From the NCBI RefSeq assembly GCF_014203325.1, contig NZ_JACHIV010000001.1:4031501-4095500 (forward strand): 64,000 nt of DNA, given 5' to 3'. This stretch comes from Saccharopolyspora gloriosae. GTDB taxonomy: Bacteria > Actinomycetota > Actinomycetes > Mycobacteriales > Pseudonocardiaceae. The notes under the pieces were generated by a model. It was given only the letters and a program-made list of their open reading frames with translations. It was not told the origin of the DNA and ran no database searches. A program made the translations under genes and the position numbers. Shown here piece after piece: positions 51,136 through 60,203 of this stretch. Numbering within the stretch: the first letter of the stretch is position 1; each line of letters begins with the position of its first letter.

Positions 51136-52214
51136 ACGTCCCCGGAGTGCGCTACGACGAGACGTTCGACTGCTGGGTGGTGACCGACCCCGAGCTGGTC
51201 CGGCGCGCGCTGCGCGATCCGGCGCTGTCGGCGCAGACCTTGGAGGCGGCCACCGTCGCGTTCCTGCCGCCCGAGGTGCGCGCGGAGTGCGCGCCGCTGC
51301 TCGACGCCTTGCGCCGCTGGTTCGTCACCCTCGACGGCGAACCGCACCGGGAGCGGCGCCAGGCCGTGGCGCACCTGTTCGCGACCCGGCGCATCCGCGA
51401 GCTCGACGACGTCCTCACCGGGATCGCCGACGCGGCGGTCGGGCGGTGCGCCGCCGCCGGTGGTGGCGACGTGGTGCCCGCGATCGCCGACGTCGTGGCC
51501 GCGCGGGGGATCGCGGCGCTGCTCGACCTCGACGGCGTGGCGCACGAGCGCCTCAACGACTGGGCGCGGGCGGTGTCGGCGTTCCTCGCGACGTCCTACC
51601 GGGCGGACCGGGCCCGCGCCGCGCAGGCCGCGCTCGACGAGATGGCGGCGTCCGTCCTCGACGTACCGGGCGCCATGCCCACCGTCGCGCCGGGCGATCC
51701 CGCCGAGCGCTTGGCGACGGCGTCGATGCTGCTGTTCGGCGGCATGGAGACGACGTCCGGGCTGGTGGGGTTCGCGTTGTGGTACCTGGTCTCCAACGGC
51801 CTGTCCGACCGGGTAGCCGCCGATCCGTCGGGCGCCGAGGCCGACGCGGTCGTGGAGCGGGCGCTGGAGCTGTTCGCCCCGGTCGGGCACGTCGCGCGCC
51901 TCGCGCTGCGGCCGGTCCCGCTCGGCGACGCCGAGATCCCCGCCGGGGCGCTGGTGATGGTCGCGCTGCACGGCGAGGACGTCCTCGCCGCGCCCGGAAT
52001 GCCCACCCGCTGCCCGGCGCACGGCCCGGCCCGCCGCGATCACCTGGCGTTCGGCGGCGGACCGCACTTCTGCATCGGCGCCCCGCTCGCGCGGGCGATC
52101 GCCACTTCCACGGTGACGGCGTTCGCCCGCGCGCTGCCGGACGTGGCGGTGCAGGAGCTGCGCTGGCGGGACAACCCGACCTTCCGCGGCCCGGCGACCC
52201 TCGTACTGCGATGA
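51132..52214 (+). CDS. cytochrome P450 lacking the ExxR arginine
   Basis: A 360-residue P450. The haem loop FGGGPHFCIGAPLARA (Cys314) and the I-helix FGGMETTSGL are intact. The K-helix should read ExxR but is E242-R-A-L245, with leucine for arginine, and the protein is about 40 residues short at the N-terminus. P450s without this arginine are rare; the CYP157 group is a known example. GTG 51132 overlaps the NRPS stop, so it is the last gene of the operon and probably tailors the peptide or acts on a carrier-bound residue, if still catalytic. Confidence 0.85.
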   Translation: MNVPGVRYDETFDCWVVTDPELVRRALRDPALSAQTLEAATVAFLPPEVRAECAPLLDALRRWFVTLDGEPHRERRQAVAHLFATRRIRELDDVLTGIADAAVGRCAAAGGGDVVPAIADVVAARGIAALLDLDGVAHERLNDWARAVSAFLATSYRADRARAAQAALDEMAASVLDVPGAMPTVAPGDPAERLATASMLLFGGMETTSGLVGFALWYLVSNGLSDRVAADPSGAEADAVVERALELFAPVGHVARLALRPVPLGDAEIPAGALVMVALHGEDVLAAPGMPTRCPAHGPARRDHLAFGGGPHFCIGAPLARAIATSTVTAFARALPDVAVQELRWRDNPTFRGPATLVLR

Positions 52215-52231
52215 GGCGGACGGCGGCCTCG

Positions 52232-52274
52232 ACCTGCTCGGCGGATGATCGCCTCGGCGCAGCGCCGAGCAGGT
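52232..52274. terminator. alternative hairpins ending the NRPS operon
   Basis: ACCTGCTCGGCG (52232-52243) pairs perfectly with CGCCGAGCAGGT (52263-52274). Within the loop, a second copy of CTCGGCG (52253-52259) can pair with the same right arm (52263-52269) around a CAG loop. The element lies 18 bases after the P450 stop and before the convergent OmpA-like gene, so it probably terminates both. Confidence 0.6.
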
Positions 52275-52378
52275 GCGAACGGCCGGTCGGTGGCGGCTCG
52301 CGGGCGAATCCCGCGCTGGACCGACGAACTCCCGCCCCCCCCGGAAGTCGACGTGCGCAACGCCGGGCGCCGAGGTCG

Positions 52379-53308
52379 TCACCGCCGACTCGGGCTGATC
52401 CGCAGCGTCACCGTCCGGTTCCGGTCCCGGCCCTCGGCGGTGGTGCCGGGGTGCGGTGGTCGGGCGGCGCCGGCGCTGGTCAGCGCGACTCCGGACGGCG
52501 GGATGCCGCTGCCCGCGACCAGCGCTTCCGCGGCCACCTTCGCGCGGGACAGCCCCAACTCGATGTTGCCGTCGTACCGGCCGTCGTCGGAGACCCGCAC
52601 GCCGTCGACGTGGCCGACCACCGTCAGGTCCACCTCCGACCCGAACCGCCGCAGGTGCCCGGCGAGTTCACCGAGCGCGGCCTCCCCCTCCGCCGAGAGG
52701 ACGACCGTCCGCGAGAACAGGCCGATCGGGAACACCGCGGTCAGCACGTCCCCGTCGCGCTCCAGCACCAGCGAGGTCCCGGACAGTTCGGCCTGCAGCT
52801 CGTCCAGCGACCGCTGCCGCCCCGGCACCGTCCCGGCGAGTTCCGTTCGCAGATCGGCGAACCGGTCCTGCAGGTCGCGCTGCGCGTCCTCGGCGCGGGA
52901 CAGGCCTGCCAGCACTTCCGCGTCAGCCCGGTCGTCCCGGACGACCAGCGCACCGCCCGTCACCGACGCGGCCAAGCAGGCGACGACCGCCGCCCACAGC
53001 ACCGGCCTGCCCGCTCCCGATCGCCCGCGGTCCCGGATTTCGGCGATGCGCCGCCTGCCGTCGCGCGCTGCGGGCGAGCCGTCGCCGAACTCCTGCGCGC
53101 GGGACCAGCACTCGTCGGCTTCCGAGAATTCGCCCTGCTGGGCGCAGATCCGCGCCAGCAGGTCGAGCACGTCGGGGTCGGTCGCGTCCCGGCCGCCCAG
53201 CTCCGCCAGGACGTGCCGGGCGCCCGCGTACCGGCCGGCGCGGGCGAGCCGGTTCGCATGCGCCAGGCGCGACTCCCGGTCCCGGACGTCGGTCTCCGTC
53301 GCCGTCAC
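52379..53308 (-). CDS. TPR / single-pass membrane / OmpA-like protein
   Basis: A 309-residue protein. Residues 10-85 are TPR-like helices (LAHANRLARAGRYAGARHVLAELGG, LLARICAQQGEFSEADECW). One membrane segment follows near 104-126 (VLWAAVVACLAASVTGGALVV), then a coiled-coil-like stretch, and an OmpA/MotB-like domain at about 205-305 (VDLTVVGHVDGVR, ELGLSRAKVAAEAL, DRNRTVTLRIS). OmpA-like domains bind peptidoglycan outside the membrane. GTG 53308 overlaps the Hsp70-like stop. It is the last gene of the four-gene chaperone-like operon and may anchor the system to the wall. Confidence 0.8.
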   Translation of the reverse strand: MTATETDVRDRESRLAHANRLARAGRYAGARHVLAELGGRDATDPDVLDLLARICAQQGEFSEADECWSRAQEFGDGSPAARDGRRRIAEIRDRGRSGAGRPVLWAAVVACLAASVTGGALVVRDDRADAEVLAGLSRAEDAQRDLQDRFADLRTELAGTVPGRQRSLDELQAELSGTSLVLERDGDVLTAVFPIGLFSRTVVLSAEGEAALGELAGHLRRFGSEVDLTVVGHVDGVRVSDDGRYDGNIELGLSRAKVAAEALVAGSGIPPSGVALTSAGAARPPHPGTTAEGRDRNRTVTLRISPSRR

Positions 53309-55800
53309 CACCGCGTGCCTCCCGTGACGGTGCTCCCGTGCCCGGTCCGGCCGGCCGGTCCTTCGGGCAGCCTGCGCCGGAGCTCCGCGAGCACGGTCCG
53401 CAGGCCGTGCGCGTCCTCCCCGGCCAGGTACCTCTTGCCGTCCTTGAGCAGCCGTTGCACGTCGCGGTCGGCGTGCTGGGCGAACTCCCGCTCGAACTGA
53501 CCGAAGACCACGGCGTCGAGCACGCCCGCGTTCTCCAACATGCGTCGCAGAATCCGTTGCAGCGCCTCGATCTGGCGGCGGATCATCGTCTGGGAACCGA
53601 CCTTGACGGCCGCGGTCAAAGCCGCCTCGGCGGCGCGGAAGTCCAGGTGATCCGCATCGTTGCCGGCCTTGGCGACGAGATCGCGGACCGTTTCCAGCAA
53701 CGACCGGGCTTCGCTGATCGTCCTCGGCAGCTCCAGGTCGTCGTCGACGTCGTCGAGCACCGCCTCCGCGTCGCGCATCCGCGACGCGCAGGTCGGCGCC
53801 GCGTCCGGATCGACCTCGGCCGCGGACACCAGGCGCCGGATCTCGGCGAGCGCGCCGTCCTCCGCGAGCCGGTCCAGCTGCTGCAGCGCGGACGGCGCCT
53901 CCAGCTCGGCGGCCTCCTGCCGGAGGTTCCGGTGGCGCTGGTCCAGCTGGTCGTACTCGTGGCGCAGCAGCGCCACATCCGTCGTCCGGGTGCGGCCCAG
54001 GTCCACTTCGATCTCGAACTCCTCGTCCAGCACGGGCACGTACGCGTCGGCGCGCGGGCTGAAGCTCCGGTCGATGCGCAGCGACACCTCGATCTCGGAA
54101 CCCGCCGGCACGTCGCGGCGGACCTCGTCGGGCCGGATGTCCAGGCCGCCGATCAGCGTGTCGAGATCGGCGCGTTCCCGCTCCCCCTCCACGAGCGGGA
54201 CCCGGATCAGCCCGGCGTCGCTGTGGCGCCGGACGTCGACCGCGGTCCGCAGCACCACCCGTCGGCTCGCGGGCAGTTCCGTTCCCTTCTGCAGCAGCCA
54301 CGCCACGTCGTTGTCGCTGAGCCCGACCCCGACGGAATGGCTCAGCACCGGCGGCCTGCCGACAGTGCCGTGCCGATACCCGATCTCAGCGGGATCGGTG
54401 TCGACGAGGGTGCCCTGCGGATCGCGGAACTCCACAGCGAAGGTCGTGGTGGTCTGCTCCGCCGCCCGCAACCGCGTGGTGAACGCGCCTTCGGCGGTGA
54501 GCGCGATCTGCCCGCTGCGCCACGCGGGGCGCGCGGCGGCGTCGACGAACTCGATCGTGCTGCCCGCCCATTCCTGCGGTCGCTCGGCGCGAGCTTGCCC
54601 GCCGACGAGCGGTTCGGTGTCCGGTCCCACGGGTTCGTACTCGAAGTCGAGCGCCACCTGTCCCGGCGGCACCGGCCGGTCCTTCGCCGCGGGCAGCCGC
54701 TGGGTGCCCGCGAAGATCGCAGCTCCCCGCGCCACCACCGTGACCGGGTCCTGGCTGTGGTCCAAGCGGATCCCCAGCCCCTCGACCGGATCGGCGAGCA
54801 GTTCCCGCAGCGACGGGGCGAGCGTCGCGCCGCCGACGAGCAGCACCCGTTCGACGTCACCGGGTCCGAGCCCCTTCTCGTCGAGCGCCCGCCGGCACAG
54901 GGCGATCGAGCGGACGTAGAGCGGACGGGCCACCCGTTCCACCTGGGCGCGGGTCAGCTCGCAGGCGAACTCCAGGTCGGCGCCTTGATCGTCCTTGAGC
55001 TCCACGACGACGTCGACGGAGTCGGTGTTCGAGAGCTGGATCTTCGCGCTCTCCGCCGCGGCCTTCAACTTCGCGACGTTGCCCGCGGAACGCGGGTCGT
55101 CCCGCGTCAGACCGGTCAACCCGGATTCGCGCACCGCCGGGATGAGCACCTCGTCGACCAAGGCCCAATCGATGAGCTTGCCGCCGAGGAAGTTGTCCCC
55201 GGCGTGGTTGACCACCACGAACTCGCCGTCGTCCACCTTGATCACGGCGGCGTCGAAGGTACCGCCACCGAGGTCGTAGACCAGCCAGAACGCGCGCTGC
55301 GGGGCCTCTCCCGCGCTGTAGGCCCACGCCGCGGCGGTGGGTTCCTGGATCAGCGGCGCGAAACCGAGCCCGGCCAGTTCGGCGGCACGCCGGGTGGCGT
55401 CGTTCTGGTCGAGTTCGAACGCGGCGGGCACGGTGATCACCGCGGACCCGATCGCCTCGGCGAAGGCCTTCTGCGCGTCGCCGCGCAACGACTTCAGCAC
55501 CTCGCCGGAGAGCTCCTCCGGGGACATGGTCCGCTGCGCCGCCTCGAACGTCTTGCCGCTGCCCTGCACACCCATCTGCAGCTTGAACTCGGAGCACGCG
55601 TTCTCCGGGTCCGCCGCGACGCGGTCCTTGGCCATGTCGCCCACGTACACCTTGCCGGTGCGGCTCACGTACACCGCGGACGGCGTGCACTCGCGGTGGT
55701 GGTTGTTGCGCACCACCGCCGCATCGCTTCCCCCGGCCACCGCGATCGCGCTGTTGGTGGTGCCGAGGTCGATGCCGAAATCGATCATCGTCCGGTTCAT
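53305..55800 (-). CDS. Hsp70/DnaK-like ATPase
   Basis: An 831-residue Hsp70-family protein. The ATPase domain (1-385) has the phosphate loops IDLGTTNSAIAVAGG and VYDLGGGTFDAAVI and the adenosine motif LLVGGATLAPSLRELL. The following 170 residues resemble a substrate-binding domain but are diverged, and the last 270 residues are mostly helical and charged. It is much longer than housekeeping DnaK (about 620 residues) and has no standard DnaK C-terminus. ATG 55800 overlaps the GrpE-like stop. It probably works with the GrpE-like and J-like neighbours as a specialised chaperone or signalling ATPase. Confidence 0.88.
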   Translation of the reverse strand: MNRTMIDFGIDLGTTNSAIAVAGGSDAAVVRNNHHRECTPSAVYVSRTGKVYVGDMAKDRVAADPENACSEFKLQMGVQGSGKTFEAAQRTMSPEELSGEVLKSLRGDAQKAFAEAIGSAVITVPAAFELDQNDATRRAAELAGLGFAPLIQEPTAAAWAYSAGEAPQRAFWLVYDLGGGTFDAAVIKVDDGEFVVVNHAGDNFLGGKLIDWALVDEVLIPAVRESGLTGLTRDDPRSAGNVAKLKAAAESAKIQLSNTDSVDVVVELKDDQGADLEFACELTRAQVERVARPLYVRSIALCRRALDEKGLGPGDVERVLLVGGATLAPSLRELLADPVEGLGIRLDHSQDPVTVVARGAAIFAGTQRLPAAKDRPVPPGQVALDFEYEPVGPDTEPLVGGQARAERPQEWAGSTIEFVDAAARPAWRSGQIALTAEGAFTTRLRAAEQTTTTFAVEFRDPQGTLVDTDPAEIGYRHGTVGRPPVLSHSVGVGLSDNDVAWLLQKGTELPASRRVVLRTAVDVRRHSDAGLIRVPLVEGERERADLDTLIGGLDIRPDEVRRDVPAGSEIEVSLRIDRSFSPRADAYVPVLDEEFEIEVDLGRTRTTDVALLRHEYDQLDQRHRNLRQEAAELEAPSALQQLDRLAEDGALAEIRRLVSAAEVDPDAAPTCASRMRDAEAVLDDVDDDLELPRTISEARSLLETVRDLVAKAGNDADHLDFRAAEAALTAAVKVGSQTMIRRQIEALQRILRRMLENAGVLDAVVFGQFEREFAQHADRDVQRLLKDGKRYLAGEDAHGLRTVLAELRRRLPEGPAGRTGHGSTVTGGTRW

Positions 55801-56303
55801 CGCTCGTTGTCTCCCTTCGGTCGTCCGACGATCACTTGTCCCACTTGGATGCAGCGGTCGGCCCGGTAAACGGACGGCCGCACCGTTTCCACCACGACTT
55901 CCCTGGTGATCCCGGGTCTCGGCTCGTACGCCGAGACGTCCAGCGCCATGCCAGGGTCGAAGTCGAGCCGGTCGTGGTCGTGCGCCTCGATGCCGGCCGC
56001 CGCCAGCGCTTCCCACGCCGCGCGCAGGTGGCGCACGCCCGGGCGTCGCGACCGGTCCGGTTCGGTGCCGTCGCCGAGGACCTTCCGCGTGGTGCGCCAG
56101 AGGTGCGTCACGACCTCGGCGAGCACGGGGTCGGTCAGGTCGACGACGGCCTGCGGTTCCACGGCCTGCTCTGGCGCGACCACGGGCGCCGCCGTCGACG
56201 GGGCCGGTTCGGCGGCCACGGCCGCCGGTTCGATGCGGAACTCCGGCGGGAACCGTCGCTGCCGGATGTTCCCGCGCATGCTGAACACCACGTCGCCCCT
56301 CAT
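55797..56303 (-). CDS. GrpE-like nucleotide exchange factor
   Basis: A 168-residue protein with a Pro/Ala-rich N-terminus and a C-terminal half that follows the GrpE beta-wing pattern: LRAAWEALAAAGIEAHDHD, LDFDPGMALDVSAYEPRPG and VVVETVRPSVYRADRCIQVG, then QVIVGRP. GrpE releases ADP from DnaK. The long N-terminal coiled coil of classical GrpE is shortened. It overlaps the J-like stop and the Hsp70-like start by ATGA on both sides, which strongly supports partnership. ATG 56303 is chosen for that overlap; ATG 56279 is an alternative. Confidence 0.72.
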   Translation of the reverse strand: MRGDVVFSMRGNIRQRRFPPEFRIEPAAVAAEPAPSTAAPVVAPEQAVEPQAVVDLTDPVLAEVVTHLWRTTRKVLGDGTEPDRSRRPGVRHLRAAWEALAAAGIEAHDHDRLDFDPGMALDVSAYEPRPGITREVVVETVRPSVYRADRCIQVGQVIVGRPKGDNER

Positions 56304-57820
56304 TCCGCTCCGGTCCGCTGTTCCCGCAACCAGCGGTGCAGGTGCCACCGCCGCACCAGCAGGCCCGCCGCGACCGCGCCGAGGATCAGCAGTGCGACCA
56401 CCGCCCCGAAGGCCCACGTCGCCCCCACGGCGCCGAGCACCCCCATCCCCCGCCGCCACCAGCGGCTGAAGGTGCTGAGCGGGACCTTCGCGTAGAAGTA
56501 GTGCGAATCCCGCTCGTAAGCGGCGAGCGGAACGATCAGGATCAGCCACGGCACCACCAGCACGTGCGTCGCGATGTGGGTCCCGGCTTCACGACCGGGC
56601 CTGGTGCCGACCCAGCCGAGACCGGCGAAAGGCCCCAGCCATCCGTCACCCGGCGCCCGCTCCACCGGGGCCCTCGGCTCCGTCCCGTCGGCGAGCAGCT
56701 CGACGAGCCGTTCCCGTTCCTGCTCGTCGTGGAGGCGCCGAGCAAGGGCCCGCAGGTAGCCGGCGGCGCGGTCCACCCGGCCCGATTCGCACAGCGCCGC
56801 CACCGCGAGCAGGTGGGGGTCGCGTCCGACCACCGCGAGGTTGGAGTCGATGAGCTCGATCGTCGCGGGATCCATCGCCAGCTCCCGAGCACGGTGCAGC
56901 ACGCCCAGCACCGGTCCGCAGCCGCCGCTGTGCTCGTAGTGCACGACCGCGCCCTTGTTCGCGGCGGCGGCCACCTCGTCGCGCAAGGCGGGCACGAGCG
57001 GATCGCGGTCGGTGAGGATCGTCGCCACCACCCGCAGCTGCACCGCCGTGCGGTCCAGCAGTTCGCGAGCCGACTCGGCCGCATCCGCCGCGGTGGCCCG
57101 CTGCGCCGCCTCGCACGCCTGCCGGATGCCCTGTTCGCAAACCCGGGTCACTTGGCGCAACCCTCGTTCGACGACGTCGTCGTCGAACGGGGACTCGTCC
57201 GCCAACCGCACGAAGCGGTCCGCGTCCTCGTCCCCGGATTCGACGGCCAGCGCGGTCAGCGCCGCGTGCACCGCGACGATGTGCACCGGCAGCGACTCCC
57301 GGAGCCTGCGCACGGTGCCCCTGGTCAGCCGCGGATCGTCGAGCTCGCCCACTCTCGCCGTGGCCCAGTCCCACAGCCGTTCGGAGGACAGGACCTCCGC
57401 CCACGCGGCGAGACCGCGCCGCCACATCTCGTCGAGCCGGTCCGCGTCGAGCGCGTTCCGGGACGGCTCCGCCTCCATCGCCTCGCGGTGCAACCGCAGT
57501 TGCGCGCCGCGATCGGACAACGCGGCCAGTTCCGGGGGCACCGCGTCATCGGCCTGCCACAGCCACAGCACTTCGTGGATCAGGCGGTGCACCGGGTCGC
57601 CCAGCGACTCGAACGCCGCGCGCAGGTCCTGCGGATCGATGTGCGGTCCCACGCCCGCAGAGGTGCCCAGCCGCGCGGCGAGCTCGGTCTCCGCCCGCCT
57701 GCTGCGGATCAGCCGCGCCGTCGCGCCCACCGGAAGCCCGGTGAGGTGGAACGCGTTGCCGTGGTACAGCCCGGGGCCGGCCAGCGGTCGCAGCGCGGTG
57801 CCCAGATCGGTGGGACTCAT
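56300..57820 (-). CDS. J-domain-like membrane protein
   Basis: A 506-residue protein. The N-terminus (GNAFHLTGLPVGATARLIRSRR) resembles the first helices of J-like domains found next to atypical Hsp70 genes, but no clear HPD tripeptide is visible. The middle is helical, perhaps TPR- or HEAT-like (HLLAVAALCESGRVDRAAGYLRALARR). Two membrane segments lie at about 420-440 and 460-490. It leads the four-gene minus-strand operon and could recruit the Hsp70-like protein to the membrane. The J-like assignment is tentative. Confidence 0.65.
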   Translation of the reverse strand: MSPTDLGTALRPLAGPGLYHGNAFHLTGLPVGATARLIRSRRAETELAARLGTSAGVGPHIDPQDLRAAFESLGDPVHRLIHEVLWLWQADDAVPPELAALSDRGAQLRLHREAMEAEPSRNALDADRLDEMWRRGLAAWAEVLSSERLWDWATARVGELDDPRLTRGTVRRLRESLPVHIVAVHAALTALAVESGDEDADRFVRLADESPFDDDVVERGLRQVTRVCEQGIRQACEAAQRATAADAAESARELLDRTAVQLRVVATILTDRDPLVPALRDEVAAAANKGAVVHYEHSGGCGPVLGVLHRARELAMDPATIELIDSNLAVVGRDPHLLAVAALCESGRVDRAAGYLRALARRLHDEQERERLVELLADGTEPRAPVERAPGDGWLGPFAGLGWVGTRPGREAGTHIATHVLVVPWLILIVPLAAYERDSHYFYAKVPLSTFSRWWRRGMGVLGAVGATWAFGAVVALLILGAVAAGLLVRRWHLHRWLREQRTGAE

Positions 57821-57859
57821 GTCCCCGTCCCCTCTCTCGTCGGTCCACGGCGCACGGAG

Positions 57860-57892
57860 CCGTTGCACCGTTGCCGCCTTGCAGTGCAACGG
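57860..57892. promoter_or_regulatory. nine-base inverted repeat upstream of the chaperone-like operon
   Basis: CCGTTGCAC (57860-57868) and GTGCAACGG (57884-57892) pair perfectly across 15 bases, 40 bases upstream of the J-like start and within the 379-base divergent gap to the SARP-like gene. It may be an operator, possibly for the SARP-like regulator, or a leader hairpin. SARPs usually bind direct repeats, so another regulator is equally possible. Confidence 0.45.
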
Positions 57893-58199
57893 GAACGGCC
57901 CCGCGCGCCCGGCGGGTCGACCCAGCGGTGGCGCGGAGCGACGCCCCCACCCCCAGTGCTTCGCAGAGGCGTCGCTCCGCGGCGGCCGGCCGACCACACC
58001 TCCGGGTGGAGTCCGCCGAACCGCCGAACCGATCCGCTCGCCGTCGATCACCGGACCGACTCTGCCGACATCGGGTCCACCGCAGGTCAAGTGCGGTTCA
58101 GCAGCGGTACATCGAATCCGTGAATGTGCGGACACGCTGCGTATCCGACGCTCTAGACTCCGGGCGACCTCCAAGATCCCGGTGCAGCGAGGAGCCGAT

Positions 58200-60149
58200 G
58201 TGGCCGAACCAGACACCAGCGCCATCAGGTACTTCGTGCTGGGGCCGGTGCAGGTGCGCGACGCGAGCGGCACCTTGAACACCGTCAACGCGGAGAAGCC
58301 GCGGCTGCTGCTGGCGGAACTGCTGCTGCGCCCCAACGTCTGGGTCGGCAACGACGAGTTGATCGAGGCGCTGTGGGCGGAGCCGCCCGCGACGGCCCGC
58401 GGCAGCCTGAAGACCTACGTGCACCAGCTGCGCAGGCTGAGCACGCGGGAGGGCGAGGAATCCCCGATCCAGAGCCGGCACGGCGGCTACCGGCTCGTGG
58501 TGGCTCCGGGGGAACTCGACACCGGCGCCTTCACCGACCTCGTCCACGCGGGCTGCGCGGCGATCAACGACGGTGACCGGGCCGCCGGGGTGCGGACGCT
58601 GCGCGCGGCGCTGCGCCTGTGGCGGGGCGATCCGATGCGGGAGACCGCCGGGACGGGCGGCTTCGCCGAAGTGGAAGAACTCCGGGAAACCCGGGCGCAC
58701 GCGCAGGAAACCCTCGCCGAGGCGCTCATCGCCGATGGCCGCCCCGACGAAGCCGCCGACGAGATCCGCAAGCTCACCGCGGCGAACGGGTTGCGCGAAT
58801 CGGCCTGGGAACTGCTCATCACCGCGCTGCGGGCGGCGGGGCGACCGGCCGAGGCGGTGGCGGCCTACGGCGAAGCGCGCAGGGAGCTGGCCGACGAGCT
58901 GGGAATCGACCCCGGCCAGCGGCTCCGCGCGCTGTACGCCGACCTGCTCGCCGACGACGATCCCGCCCCGAAGGCCACGTCCACACCCGCACCGCCGCAA
59001 GAGGCGCTCGACAGCGCATTACCGCGCGACGTCCCGAAGTCCGCTGCCACGAATCCCGCCCAGCGGTGGCTGACGCTGCCGTTCGCGGCCCGCGCCGGGA
59101 CGGTCGCCGTCGTGGTGGCCCTGATCGTCGCCGGGGTCGTCGCAGTCACCCGCCCGGCCGCGCCGCCGCCGGATCGCGCCGCCGAGGTACCGCCGGAGCT
59201 GCGCTTGGACGCGATAGCCCCGAAGCGACCGGTGCCCACCTATCCCGCCGGGACGAGCGAAAACCCGAAGCTGCTGTTCGGCCTGGGCCCCGAGGCCCCT
59301 GCCGCGTCCCGCGAGCCGCTGTTCTACCAAGCTCCGATCGGCATGTTGACCACCTGGTACGACGATCCCGACGACCTCCCCCGGTTCGAGTCCTGGAGGC
59401 GGGACCTGCTCCCGAAGCACTACGCGGCGGGCACCGCGCTGCACCTGCTCGTGGCCCCCACCTTCGACGAGGGCGAACCGGTCGACACCCCGCGCGGACC
59501 GGGCTGCGGCCAGGCGTACCAGATGTCCCCGCGGTTCCTCGACGACATGCGCCGGTTGGCGACGTCCTTCGCCGGTGCGGAGAACGGGCCGCCGCTGTAC
59601 GTGTCGATGTTCAACGGCATGGAGAAGGTCGCCTGCACCACCCACGGCTACGACAAGGACCCGGCGACGACGAACTACTACCTGGCGCTCAAGGACCGCT
59701 ACCTGCAGGTTCGGCAGATCTTCCACCGGTACGCGCCGAACGCACGAGTCGCGCTGAACTGGGACGGCTGGCAGACCGACGGCTCGACTCCCGAATCGAC
59801 CGCCCGCCGCGAGGCGATGGTCGATCAGTTCTCCGACGTGATGACGGTGTCGGACTTCCAGAGCTTCAACGCGTTCCAGGACGAGGACAACGCCGAAGAC
59901 GTCGACCGGATGGTCGGCCGGCTCAGCCGGTACGGACCGGTGATGGTGTCGAACTTCGGGCCGGACAAGGACGGCACGGGCGCCCGCGCGCGCAGCGACT
60001 TGGAGCGCGTCTTCGCCCCCCGGCAGATCTCGAAGCTCACCGCGCAGGGCCTGTTCGCGTGGAGCTTCTGGGACCACGAGTACGTGGACGTCACGCCGGA
60101 GACCTATACGCTCGCCCGAGATGTGGTGAACCGCTACGGGCTCCGATGA
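58200..60149 (+). CDS. membrane-anchored SARP-like regulator with extracellular domain
   Basis: A 649-residue fusion. Residues 8-100 are an OmpR-type winged helix (RLLLAELLLRPNVWVGNDELIEALW) and 105-255 a bacterial transcriptional activation domain (LADELGIDPGQRLRALYADLL). After a linker, one membrane segment lies near 300-322 (AGTVAVVVALIVAGVVAVT). The 320-residue C-terminal part would be outside the cell; it has aromatic-rich strands and helices (YVSMFNGMEKVAC, ARVALNWDGWQTDG, GLFAWSFWDHEYVDV) like a glycosidase-type barrel. GTG 58200 has GAGGAG nine bases upstream. Codon 274 is TTA (59019-59021). A secreted GH16 gene follows after 54 bases, so sensing of wall or polysaccharide is plausible. 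Confidence 0.82.
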   Translation: MAEPDTSAIRYFVLGPVQVRDASGTLNTVNAEKPRLLLAELLLRPNVWVGNDELIEALWAEPPATARGSLKTYVHQLRRLSTREGEESPIQSRHGGYRLVVAPGELDTGAFTDLVHAGCAAINDGDRAAGVRTLRAALRLWRGDPMRETAGTGGFAEVEELRETRAHAQETLAEALIADGRPDEAADEIRKLTAANGLRESAWELLITALRAAGRPAEAVAAYGEARRELADELGIDPGQRLRALYADLLADDDPAPKATSTPAPPQEALDSALPRDVPKSAATNPAQRWLTLPFAARAGTVAVVVALIVAGVVAVTRPAAPPPDRAAEVPPELRLDAIAPKRPVPTYPAGTSENPKLLFGLGPEAPAASREPLFYQAPIGMLTTWYDDPDDLPRFESWRRDLLPKHYAAGTALHLLVAPTFDEGEPVDTPRGPGCGQAYQMSPRFLDDMRRLATSFAGAENGPPLYVSMFNGMEKVACTTHGYDKDPATTNYYLALKDRYLQVRQIFHRYAPNARVALNWDGWQTDGSTPESTARREAMVDQFSDVMTVSDFQSFNAFQDEDNAEDVDRMVGRLSRYGPVMVSNFGPDKDGTGARARSDLERVFAPRQISKLTAQGLFAWSFWDHEYVDVTPETYTLARDVVNRYGLR

Positions 60150-60203
60150 TCGTCGGCTTCCCCGACGCCGGGCCCGTGCGCACCCTCGGCCTGGGGAGGT
60201 CCT

